The position numbers and the translations under genes are program-made. A stretch of 64,000 nt of DNA from Periconia sp. R9002 (lineage: Eukaryota; Ascomycota; Dothideomycetes; Pleosporales; Periconiaceae), in NCBI GenBank assembly GCA_023627715.1, contig JAMAHW010000043.1:124001-188000 (forward strand), written 5' to 3'. Position 1 is the first letter of the stretch; every line of letters begins with the position of its first letter. Below, in pieces: positions 33,701 to 44,575 of this stretch. The notes under the pieces were generated by a model. That model saw nothing but the letters and a program-made list of their open reading frames with translations, had not been told where the DNA came from and did not search any database.

Positions 33701-35999
33701 AATTGTGAGTTCAATGACACCGGGAAGGTTCGTTGTCGTGGGTGAAGCAGTTGCGTTTATTGTCGGGCTAGGGGGAATGGCTCCATTGCCGAAGCTTGAA
33801 TTCAACGTAGATGAAGAGCCGTTGAGAGTCAACGCTTGGCCCGTTCCAGGAAGAGAGGTAGACACCGGGGTGTATAATCCGTTGCTCCCAGTGGAGTTTG
33901 CTGTCATGCTTGACCACGATGTAACAAATGTGGCTTCGCCGCCCGTGCCTGTAGGCCTCAACGACCCTGCACCACCTGTAAAATTAGACGTCGATGCTGC
34001 CCCGGAGCGAGTGAACACATCGCCCCCAGAAGAGAGAAGCGTTAAATTGAAAGCAACCACACTACTCGCCACTGACTGCAGAGTGGCGCTGGGTGGAGGA
34101 ATGGCTCCAAATCCTCCAGTGGAGGTGAAGGAAAACGATTCTCCAGAGCGAATGAATACAGGAGGCTCCTGACTACTAGTACCAGTAGGAGCAACAACAC
34201 TTGTGACACTAGAAGCAGGCGCTGGTGATTGCGCACCTCCGCCTCCGACAGAGAGTGTCATTGCGGTGGAGAATCCCGTAGTGAATGCCGCGCCGTCGGC
34301 AGTAGTAGAAGCTGAAAGTGCCATGGGAGTGCGTGAGTTCTGTGAGCAAGCCGACCAAGATGCTCGGTAGATTTCTTGCCAAGCCGTCGAGGAGTAGACA
34401 ATTTTATACCAAGTCCAACGGTACCAGCCATCCGTGCCAGTGGAGCCACTGGAGAACAAAGTTTCGCGTACTCCGCCAGTTTCTGCTCTGGTTTGAAATC
34501 CGGGAATAGAGAGAGAGTAACTGGCTGAGGTTACTGAGGCTAATATGGCAGCAGGAGCCTCCGTATCAGTGCCATTAGATGCTGGCGCCTGTGGATCGAT
34601 AGAACCACAGCCTCCAGAATCCGACGAAGATGTTTTAATAAGAACAATCGCAATGCTTCCTGGCTGATCCACGGTACTCTGTGCAGGCCCATTTAGCACG
34701 CAGGTGCCTTTATCCGATCCCGGGATGGGAGTAAATTGAGCTGCTTCGCATGCTGAACGCCGTGACGCCTCGTTGAGAAGAGAGCACCACGCTGCGCATG
34801 CAGTTGGATCGTTTACTTCTTGTGGGGGCGCAACTTGGGTGTTTGAAATGACTGCTTTGTCGCACTGTACTGAATACTCGTACAAGAAATCTCCCACTAT
34901 GTAATGAGACGTATCGGTAGAGCTGGGGCATGAAAGAGGGAACCCGATAACGACTGGTGGGCGAGGGCCAATAGGCCCTGCTGTCAGAGCTATAGAGCCT
35001 GTTGAAACGAGTTCGATAGACGGAGGAATGGTCACAGATGGCTTCACAGTAATAGCTGGAAAGCTTGCGGACGATGTATTCAACCACTGGCCACCGCTAC
35101 TTGATAAAGTCGAAAGGGTCGACACTTCGGTTTGAGGGTCATTGATTGTAGTTGTAACAGTCTTCGTGGTCGTTAGTGTCTCAAAACTTTTCCAGAATTT
35201 GACAGTAGTGGTAGACTGGACTGGTTTGAGTCGCAATTCCTGCCGGAGAGTGGACTTTTAGACTTACCGTTGCTGAAGCTGTGTATGTACTCGTTATGGT
35301 TGAGGTGGCATTTATTGGCATGCATGAGCATGCCACTGACAGCATCCTGTCGTCTTCTTCCTTGCTAGGATTGCTAGGTACTGCAGAGATGGTAGGTGCC
35401 ATGCCAAGTCGAACTACGGAATCGATAATTTGATTCACTCTGGCCTCGAAATTTACATTGCGCGGGGTTATGCGTGCAGCCGTGGTAGTTGCTGCAGCTG
35501 GGGCAGGCGCAGGGGTGGATTCCGTGCTTTCGGTCAGTGAAGCGGAAGACGTCGTAATAGTTTCGGTAAGTGTAGATCGTATTGTGTAAGTAGATGTTTT
35601 GGTGCTCCATGATGAGGTAGTGACAGTTCTTTTGCTGTGTTACTTCATATAAATACATCGGTTTGCAGATACTCACACTGTGGGTGTGATGGTAGTCTCC
35701 ACCAACTCGGGCTGCATGCCGAGCCATCTGTTGCAAAAGATTTGCACTTCCTCGTCGCCTCGCTTTGTGCTGTTCAAGATGTGGAAGTAAGAGTTTGGAA
35801 ATGAACAATCGAGAGCAGTGCCGTTTTGGCGTTTCGTGAAGACCTTGCTAATGGACCAGCTGGTACCTGGACTGTCGTCCCCAGCCTTGTCTTCTTCCAC
35901 CACGGGATCTAGCTTGTGTTGAGCTACCCGAGCTTCGCCTTCTAGAGGCAATGAAAGGATAATGGCCGAAGCCAGCCATGAGCTAAAGAGATAATGCAT
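30758..35999 (-). CDS. Large mucin-like secreted surface protein with C-terminal CenC-like module
   Basis: Minus-strand exons 35999-35677, 35628-35268 and 35215-30758, with introns of 48 and 52 nt, give 1,713 residues. A signal peptide opens the protein (MHYLFSSWLASAIILSLPLEGEA). A Cys-containing N-terminal part follows, then ~1,200 residues rich in Ser, Thr, Pro, Gly and Asn-x-Ser/Thr sites, so heavily O- and N-glycosylated. The repeat GAIPPPS or GAIPPSP recurs about six times, and six near-identical 19-residue units lie at 32.69-33.01 kb. A basic cluster (DDRRRKSR) in mid-protein could be a Kex2-type site. The last ~165 residues form a compact domain (LVLNPNFALDDTDEMNALKW, CPGRIYTLKSENRQ, RCLGRPPG) resembling CBM/CenC-like galactose-binding folds. 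A cell-wall or adhesion role is inferred. The acceptor of intron 1 could instead lie 6 nt upstream, adding two residues. Confidence 0.82.
32690..33010. repeat. 57-bp coding minisatellite in the mucin-like gene
   Basis: The landmark GT(A/G)GAATT on the + strand recurs at 32715, 32772, 32829, 32886, 32943 and 33000, exactly 57 bp apart. Each unit encodes 19 residues of type NSTxxPxGTGxSTxxPxxx on the minus strand. Units differ mostly by point changes and keep the frame. Confidence 0.85.
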
Positions 36000-37142
36000 G
36001 ATGGAGCACTCAAGCGAGTGGGAGTTGCTCCTGTTCAACGAGCGTGATAGACCCAAAAGGGCTTCTTGATAGGGGTGATGAGGGGAAACCCTTGAACAGC
36101 ACCTTTATAACGAAGAGCAGAACATGGAAGACATGGGGTGGTAGCCTTCCTGCCCATACCCACAGCCTTCGAGATTAAGCCCATATCGAGGACGCGCCTT
36201 GCAGATAGGATGTGAGATGGTGTTCGGGACATGCCCCACCGGCTGGAGCGGTCTCGCGTGAAGCCTGGTTAGTGGCGATGGGTTCGTGTAGCACTGAGTG
36301 TTGAGAATGCTGACGCATGTGAAGGATGTTATCATCTTGGTGTTGGTAGCAGTGAAGTTTGTGGGAGGCTCGGCAGACAGGATACCAGTTCAGGCGGGCT
36401 GGAATGTCCAAAGACTGCCAAGACTCCCTTGCCCACGTCGCGTTCAAGGTGTGTAGAAGTCGCGCTATATACGGAATAAGGAGATTGATGACCCTTTTGA
36501 GGGTAACGAGTGTTGGACAAGACATGGGAGAGTATTGGAAGGGACGGGAGAAAGTCATGAAAGTGGCCATCATAATGAATGATCATGCATGCTACACATT
36601 CGAATTTAGTAGCTTCATGTGGTTGACAGGATGAATGTTGAATGGATGTGATGCAACTGTTTTATTGCTGTTTCTTTGCTAACTGCGGGTACTACTATCA
36701 TGGTTGCAATAGGAAATGAAAGAAGGAGAAGAAAAAAGAAGGGTTCAGATGAGCAAGGACCAAAAATGTGACTGTTTCATGGTAGAATGTTGATGAAGGC
36801 AATGGTGGGCAAGTTGAGGTCGTGGGCAAGAAGTTCGAAAATGGGAGGCCGGTCGGCAAAACCGCGGCAATGACCAGGAACGTTGGAAGAGGCGTGTGCG
36901 CAATGCGTATCATTGTGATGAGCAATTGATAGCCACCAACCAACCTCGTCCCCTCATCAGCCGTTGAAATGTTCACCCACGGCATGTCGTGCCTCGGCTG
37001 CAGCTGCGCATAGAGGCCTTTCATACCAGGATCCAAGCTTCTTGATCGCCTGGAAGCGCACGCATACTCCCACACATTCTCCCCACCACCATCACTCATA
37101 CCTACTTCGCTTCGCACGCGCTCGAAACGGCACATTCATTCC
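36000..37142. other. Divergent promoter region
   Basis: This 1.1-kb region separates the mucin-like gene (-) from the LAMTOR1-like gene (+). No supported gene; the 132-145 codon ORFs here show no domain. Confidence 0.5.
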
Positions 37143-37763
37143 ATGGGCATCTGCTCTTCCTGCCTGGGCCGGGGCCGGCGGGCTTCAGACACCGAGGTGA
37201 GCCAAAGCCAGCATCAGATGACGCCAACACCATTGTGACGGTTGAGCTAACACATGTCGCGCCCTTGCCTTACAGAACGGCGACACCTCCCATCTCCTTG
37301 CGGATCCCTACCAGCCCCAGTACGGCAGCATCAACGGTCCCAACTCGCACAATGCGCCCCAGCCCGACCCAGAAGAGATACGACGCCAAAGGGACGCGTT
37401 GGAGCGCATCTGTGCCCAGACTTCCGAGTGCGTCCTCCCCTTCCTTCCCTCCCTTTCCACCCTAACGTCAACTCATCCCTCTCTAGCAAATTGATCCACG
37501 TCTCCCACGCCACATACACCGATAATGGCCAAAACTCAGAGTACCACCGTCTCTTCCGCGAGCGTTTCCCCCCCACCACATCGCAAACGAGCCGTCCCTC
37601 CTCTGCCAATCCAGAAGTAGAAGAAGACGAGGCTACATGGCTGGCCCACATCATTGGCAGCTCTAACGAAGTCGAGGGGAGCTGGGAACGTGTCGAACCC
37701 ATAGATTCTGGAGCATTGACGATTCAGTTTGGTGACGCCCTGGGATTGGACAGGAAACGCTAA
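37143..37763 (+). CDS. LAMTOR1/Meh1-like lipid-anchored TORC1 scaffold subunit
   Basis: Exons 37143-37196, 37276-37427 and 37487-37763 join to 160 residues; the human LAMTOR1 protein is about the same size. The N-terminus MGICSSCLGR carries Gly2 for myristoylation and Cys4/Cys7 for palmitoylation, the classic dual-lipid vacuole/lysosome anchor. It is followed by a short segment typical of the family (SHLLADPYQPQYGSINGP) and an acidic, helical remainder (PEEIRRQRDALERICAQTSDKLIHVS). In Ragulator/EGO complexes this subunit tethers Rag GTPases to the vacuolar membrane for amino-acid signalling to TORC1. The second donor is GTGCGT, a weak site. The lipid-anchor motif plus the LLADPYQ segment make the assignment good, though the family is poorly conserved. 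Confidence 0.8.
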
Positions 37764-38414
37764 CCCTTCCTTTTGTGTCTCCATGGTCTCTCTGCATATC
37801 AGCTTTTCTATTGATACCCTACGCTTGTTTCCCTTTCATTTATCCATGTCTTGGGCTCTCATTTCCTTTGTTTCATCAGCATCGATAGCAGCATAGCTAG
37901 TGGTTGGTATGACCCTAATGTAATCGCCTCAATCTTGTTCACTTCATTCGGCCCTGATCTCCTTTCTCTCCTGGACGAACTCTGTTGTCAGTGCGACCAT
38001 TGGATTAATTGAACCTCGATTAAAGAATAAAAGTCATGAAACAGGGAGCAAAATGTGGTCAAAGAGCTAGGTGCTGGCGACCGTTCAACGATAGAGGAGC
38101 ACCAACGACATAGGAGCACAGAACAGACGATAGCAACCATTTCATTGAGCCCGGGATCTACCAGCTAGCTGATTCCCCTCTGTCATATCGAGTCGCTATC
38201 TTCCTTTTACCCTGCAATACCATGCAAATGCAAGAAGCCAATACCGATTTACACCGTCAAATGCTCTGTGGAAACGTCCTGCCATAGAAACCACATAACG
38301 CCAAAACATGACAAAGTCCCCATTACACCGATAGTCAAGATGTCAAAATCGAGACGCAGCTGTTTAAATCTGGTGAAGAATCAAGTTCAGCATCCAGCCC
38401 AAAGGGTCAGCCTT
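37764..38414. other. Convergent 3' region
   Basis: Spacer between two convergent genes; a TAGCTAGTGGTTGG string near 37.89 kb looks like a tRNA A box but has no matching B box or stem. No gene seen. Confidence 0.5.
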
Positions 38415-39913
38415 TTAGTCGTCGGAACCGCCCTTGAGGTCATCCAACACGTCCGCAATCACTTTGGCAAGCTCCTTCTTCTGGTCCATGTTCAGGTCTC
38501 TAAGGGCGGCATCAACGCAATCTTTGGGGTGTTGGATCTTGATGGTCTCCTTCAGGAACTTGCGAACGACATAGAGCACAGTCTTAGTGTCACCGGGAGT
38601 GACCTTGCCTTCTCCGAGGTGCTGCTCGGTGGCCATGTCGACAAACTCGCGGATCTTGGCAGGCCGGGGGTTCTGTCGTAGTCAGTATAGCGAAAACAAC
38701 CACATCAACTAGCAATGCAACTCACCTGGGCAGGAATACCCACCACATCGTCGGGAATGCCCAGCTTCTCACGGACTTTGGTCTGGATGCGTTCCTGGAT
38801 CTCCTTGGCGCTGGGGCGCTTCTTGTCTTCACCCTCCATCTGCTTGACGCTGTCGGGAATGCGCGTCTCGGGGGGAGGCAACCTCCGACTCAACAGGTGG
38901 CCCTCATTGGTATACCCATCAAAGGCAGGACCCCAGTACTCTCGGACTTCCTTGCGATTCTGGGCCATGAACGCCTTCTCGGCGGCCGTGTTCTGGCGCT
39001 GAGTCAAGAGCGGAGACGAGCCCAACTCTTCTCCAGTTGGCTGGCGCTTGCTACCGGAGGCACTGGCATTGGTCTTGGAACGCTTGTTCTTGGGGGGCAT
39101 GGCGGGCGAAGAGGATCTGTCTGCTACGTGGGCAACGTTGTCGTCTTCGTCCTCAACGTCGGACGTGGAGGTCTGCACGCAAGCCCTGCGTTTGCGAGCA
39201 GGCCTACTCATGTTGTCAGTATCAGGCGGAGAAGAGGCAGGAGCAGGCTCGTCAACGGCGGCCATGCGCTTCTTGCCCTTGCCGTCGCCTTGCATGTCAA
39301 TATTGCTGTTGCTGGTCTTCTTCGGTGTCGGCGCCGTCGTCGTCCTCGGTGTTGTCGTCTTGGGAGCTGGTGTCTGGTCTTTCGTGGGGCCGGTCGTTTT
39401 CCTGGGGACACTAACGCCGGGGTTCTTGGTGGGCGTGAACAATCTCGCACGTGACTCGGGCGTCTGTGTGATTCCCACTTTGCCATGGCCAATAATCAAC
39501 ATGCTACCCCTCTGCTCGCGCTCCTGCTGGCAGGGTAGGCAAATCTCCCAGCTGCACGTGGGGCAGCGCAGCATCTGGTCAGTGCCATTGCGTTTGTCGC
39601 AGACGGAGCACTTGGCCGTGTGCACTGAGATCTTGATATACTGGTCCTTGTCGGCTGGGCATCCAGATGCCCTTTTTGGCGTGGCGCGGACCCTCATTCC
39701 GGCGGAGCCCGGGGTTGCTGCTGTGGTCGTGGACGATGGAGGCGTCATTGCGGTTGTCGCCTTCTTGGTGGTTGAGGCCGGCGTCGAGGGCGTTGTGGTT
39801 GTGTCCATGTTGCCGGGGCTGCGTGAAAGGTAAGGAATTGTGCTGGCGGTTGTCGAGGTCTCGCCGCCGCCTGTTGGCAGCGGAAAGGATAGAAGGTGCA
39901 CAATCGAAGACAT
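38415..39913 (-). CDS. Nuclear-looking protein with Cys-rich zinc-binding segment
   Basis: Minus-strand exons 39913-38726 and 38672-38415 with a 53-nt intron (GTGAGT...GACAG) give 481 residues. After a Thr/Pro/Ala-rich N-terminus, a compact Cys motif appears: KCSVCDKRNG, MLRCPTCSWEICLPCQQER (CxxC, CxxC, CxxC), able to bind zinc. A long disordered basic/Thr-rich part with several KK/RR signals follows (KGKKRM, PARKRRAC, PPKNKRSK), suggesting nuclear location. The C-terminal ~180 residues are ordered and helical (QNRKEVREYWGPAFDGYTNEG; RKFLKETIKIQHPKDCVDAALRDL) and span the intron. I do not recognise a named family. The N-terminal Met is the first in the open frame; a later Met (MDTTTTPSTP) is possible. 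Confidence 0.75.
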
Positions 39914-42900
39914 GCTTTTTGGTGGTTTTCCCGTTCGACGGTGGCTAGGCGTCTTGCGGGGGTGGTGTTGGTATTCTTTTCAAACTTACGCTTTTTTCTT
40001 TGCAATGATATGTCTTTCTTGCGAAGAGACTTTCCTTTCCCGAAGCTCAAGATGCTGCTTCGACCGGTGTAGATTTTGTCGATTGTTGTTTGTGCGCGTG
40101 CGTACTTGTCTGCGCGTGTGTGTAGAGGAAAAGAAAGGAAGATAGACCAAGTCGTTGCCAAAAGTCGTGGGTACGTGCGTGGTGTGTGTGGTTTTTATAT
40201 CGAGACGGGCCTTGCCTGCCTCGCCTGCCTGCCCACAATACCAACAATAACACCACACAGCGACAATAGCAAGAATAAGTGAGTGAAGTCGGTATACGCG
40301 CGACCAAACTCGTCCCCCTTGACAAGTACAATAAAAGCCTCTATCGCCGTTTTTTGCCCTTGCTGTCTATTTGTCTTTTCTATTGTTTCTTTCTTTCTCT
40401 CTTGCGAAGGTGAGTGACTGAGTGAGATGGATTATGATATTATTGTGCCCAACCAAGTAAAAGTTTTCCGACAAGCCTTTTTCCGTGTGGTTTCCTTACG
40501 TTCCGGGTAGGTATGTGATGCGTAGATTCTAACAGAGTCGACTGAGTGAATGAATAAGTGAAGTCGTTGGCCGGTCCGTCCGTCCGTCGAGTTGAATAGA
40601 TAGATAAACAAGTAAGTGAATAAATGAATTGTCGATGTATGTGTGAATAAATTGGTTGAATGTGAATAGGAATGCTATGTGAAGCAACCAACCCCCTTTT
40701 CCGTTTCTGAGCCAAATGGATAGACAGACAACCAAACGGCGTTTTGTTGGTGACGGGGAAGGTAAGGAACGAGGATGTGTAGACACGTCCCCCTTCGAAA
40801 AAAAATATAGATGATGTGGGAATTCGGTGCAGACGCCACTCAGATGGGTCAGATATCGTCGACGGGGAGTTTGTATATGTGTATGTTGTGTGTGTTGTGT
40901 GATACGGCGCGAGGAAGTATGGTGCTTGCAGGCTGGATAGGAGATTTGTAAGGGTATGTAAACTGGGAGGTTGAATGCCTCTCTTCTCCTGCCTTGTCCC
41001 GGCGTTTTTGTCCGCGGGATCCCGGGTTGCTGGTGAAAACTTGGACTAGATGTTTATACGGTGGATTGTAAATGGAGCTTATCGCTTCTTGGGTGGAGTG
41101 ATGGATGAGTGAATGACCGGGTGAGTGTGTAGAGTTGAAATAAGGAAGTATAGATTAGAGGATGTCGGAAAGGCGATGATGGTGGTACCAGAGAAAAGTG
41201 TAAAGGTAGAAATAATCTCTCCCTGGAGGGATGTCCGGGAGGTGATGAATCAATCTCCCTGTGAGCTGGTTAGTGAAGTGGTGAGAGTAGGTGGGGGAGA
41301 TATAGGCTTACTTGTTCACTGACGGAGATTGAGAAGGGATGAAGAGTATGAGTCCGAGTAGAAATGCCTGTAAGCGATCGGTTTGTGTATTCTAGGATGG
41401 TGGATATGATACAGTGGTGGTACAACAGTGTATGTATAGTATCCCAAAAGAAAGAATATATAAAACGACCTGTGTATACAATCGATTGAAATGAAATAGG
41501 TGAATGAAAGAAGGTGGAAGGGTGTATTACTGAATTCTAAAATAAGAAGGTTGTTGGTTGTTCAAGACAGAGAGATATGAATCGTATCCTCTACTGAAGG
41601 TTGGCTTATATAGAGACTCAGGCGCTGCTTCTAGTTCCAGGCTTGCCCGGAAAAGTAATGGAAGACGGCTTGTGATAACTACCTACTAGTCTATTATCGC
41701 GGCTGACGTGGTAAAGTGATAAGGTGATGGGGTGATGGGTGTGGGTGGGGATGTTATCCTGGCTCGTGAATTAGCACAAACCACAGCGGAGAAGGGAGAG
41801 GACTGGACTGAACCGCGCCGTAAGAGCGAGTGATCAGACCCAGTGACGAGATACCAAAGTACTTTCCCTTATCTGCAAAGTTCTCTCTCGACGGATCGGC
41901 TTTTCCACTCAAGAGAGCGTGCTGAAGATGGGGGAGCCCCCTAGAGTCGCGTAGCGCTCATGCATGCTAATGACGTGAAAAAGCACAGTGTTGCGACTAC
42001 GTGAAATCTCCGCGATGCTTGATAGAATCAAACACTCCGGGCCTGTTTTTTCATCACACGGTACCAAACTGAGAAGTTACGAATCATGGTGTTAGTCAGG
42101 CGCGAAAGAACAATACCGTGCCGTTCTACACAGCCCACATGACTGTTCATGATATGGCACAACTTCTCTGTATGCACATCTTGACCATTACGGATAGCGG
42201 ACGATTTCCAGAGTAGGGATACCGTTGGTTGGACCATGTGATCCATAGCAAAGAGCGAACCTACGAATGGGTTGAAGTATGAAACGCATAGGAGTGGACT
42301 GTACGTATGTGTGTAGTGGGAAGGCGGCAAAGGAGGTGGATGAAGGGCGGCGATAAGCACAATCACAGACGATTTATATTGGTGCCACGTGCAATGGACA
42401 GGGAAGGCACGATGTGACGTTCTCAGTGAAGAAGGCTTTATGGGATTTGTGAATCGTGCTTTCTCTTCTGAACATTCAGATACAAAGTGTAGGAGGGAAA
42501 CGAAACTATATCCATTAATCTCTCCCTTGCATGCCTGCCCATGCGAGATTTACGTGCATATTTTAGGGAAATTGCGCAATGAGGATCTTGATATCCGCAG
42601 AGAAGCTGGAAATGAGGCATGCCAGAATGCTGCGGCAGAGCCAAACGGGACACCCTGATGGTGTGTGACGTCTGTGAAACTGTGATTCCCATGTCCAACC
42701 ACTGCCACGGGAAGACAGGGCTGTGCTGGTGAGATCGTTTTCCTTGATAAGATGGCGATAATTTCTGGGGAAGGAGGGTTTCCCTTGCAAAGACGGCGTG
42801 ACCATGTAACCTGAGGGCATTAGGCATTGGTGCGCAAGCTAGTATTAACGATTTCTCGCCCAATCTTCACTATTGGCTAGTCCACTTGAATGGGCTTTCA

Positions 42901-44575
42901 ATCGGCCTAGCCGTAGGCCATGCTTGATGCGTTCTGTAAGCACGTGGGTAGGTATTGAAGTTGCGATTCTTCGCAAACGACTGATGGAAATCATTTAGAG
43001 TATTGATCTACCCAGGCTGAAAAGTTTAAGACACTTGGTTCGTGAGTCACCTCCTCCAACGAAACCATCCACCGTCCACTATCTGCCTTCTGCCTTTGGC
43101 CGAAAAGTACTAGATTATCAATACTTTATCAGTAATCAGCGACCAGCGTGTGTGGTCAACGACGGTGATGGGCACGGCGCTGGGTTGCTGCAGTGCTCGT
43201 TACATAATTCGAGCCGTGTTAGCACGTGTGTATCAATATGTGTACATGTACGCAGACCAAAGCTCATTTTCCTGTATCCACGTCATCGTTCTTGCAGCCT
43301 AATTGACGTCGTAAAAGACAGCCTATTTGGGTACTAGATGTAAGTATGTATGATGGATTCTGACCGTTCAAATATGGTTGTAGGCGGCCGCATATCAGGC
43401 CGATACATGCATACATATGTAGGCAGCGCAGCAAAGATACGAGCGCCCTGAAGATCAGAAGATCGTGTCGGATTATGATGGATGGCTGTGAGCATATAAC
43501 AGGCTTGCGCTAAGCCGTATTTGGATGGCTGGCGGGACGCATTTCTCTGCCAGGTTGAAACAACCACGACAAACACACAGACACAAAGACACACAACGTT
43601 CTCTCGCTCGCTCTCTCGCTCTTCTCCCTGTACAATCCAGCAACAAACCATCCTGATTGGCGTAGTACGCATGTTCGTCCCTGTTTGCGGCCCTGCCTGC
43701 ATTGATCATCGAGTGGACTTCCCGGGGAGCTGGTACGACGCCACGCAAGGTACAAGCAAGGGAGGTGCATGAAGAGGAAGGGTCTACCGTGGCTTAGGAA
43801 TGAAGCATGGATGAAAGTCAGTATCTACTCCGGCAAATGAGTGGAAGGGTGGCGGCTGAAAAAAACTTCCTTCTGTTTGATATATACGTAGGGCTGAAGG
43901 CTGGTTGGCGGTGAAGTCAGCCAGCTCTCGTTCAAGTCAGCAATGGGTGGTGGCCATTTGGCAGTTGGCCACCAAGATTTGAAAGCAGCACCACCATCAT
44001 CATGACCACCATCAGCGGCTGAAGAATTCCGCGACTCTGCCACGTCTGCGTACGACACAAGCAAGTAGATGGGTAATTGGAGGAAGATTGTGTTGGAGGC
44101 GGGAGACGCCCAACACTACAAAAGGTTTCAACGAGGCTCAACCAGTTTGGCTCGATTCGCCCAGTTTGCTTGGGGAACCCTTTGCATTATTTGCATTACG
44201 GTACAAGTTTCATCGTCTGTGCCCCATACGCCTTCACTGAAGCGCATAAGGCGTGTCGCACCGCCACGCCGTTCATAGTTATTGGACCCCACGATCACGG
44301 TGAGACGGAACGGGCAGGCGGCGGTGGTTGGATACCTACATAACATCTACACCTTTCATCTTGCGTGGTCCAGAGGCAACAGCAAACGTAGCTGCGGGTA
44401 ACTCTGCTAGCGTACCGCCTAAATAGCTAACAACAAAGCACCGGCCTCTTCCGAATCGTCAATTCCTTCGCCTTCTGCACGGTGCGGCGCAGTTATAATA
44501 CATACGCGCCCGCGCCCTTGGATTCCCAGGAAACACAACCCATTGTATTCCTTCCTTTCGCTACACACTTTCACA
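39914..44575. other. 4.7-kb gene-free region
   Basis: No convincing gene. The left part probably holds the leader and promoter of the Cys-rich protein; it is rich in GAGTGA/GTGTGT repeats and pyrimidine tracts. ORFs of 112 and 141 codons at 42.0-42.9 kb lack motifs. The right part is upstream of the ABC transporter gene. Confidence 0.5.

Noticed and set aside
32697..34172. Series of Val/Pro/Gly-rich plus-strand ORFs
   Set aside because: Antisense reading of the mucin-like repeat region; the minus strand has one continuous frame with signal peptide and end domain.
37885..37960. A-box-like TAGCTAGTGGTTGG
   Set aside because: No matching B box or cloverleaf stems nearby.
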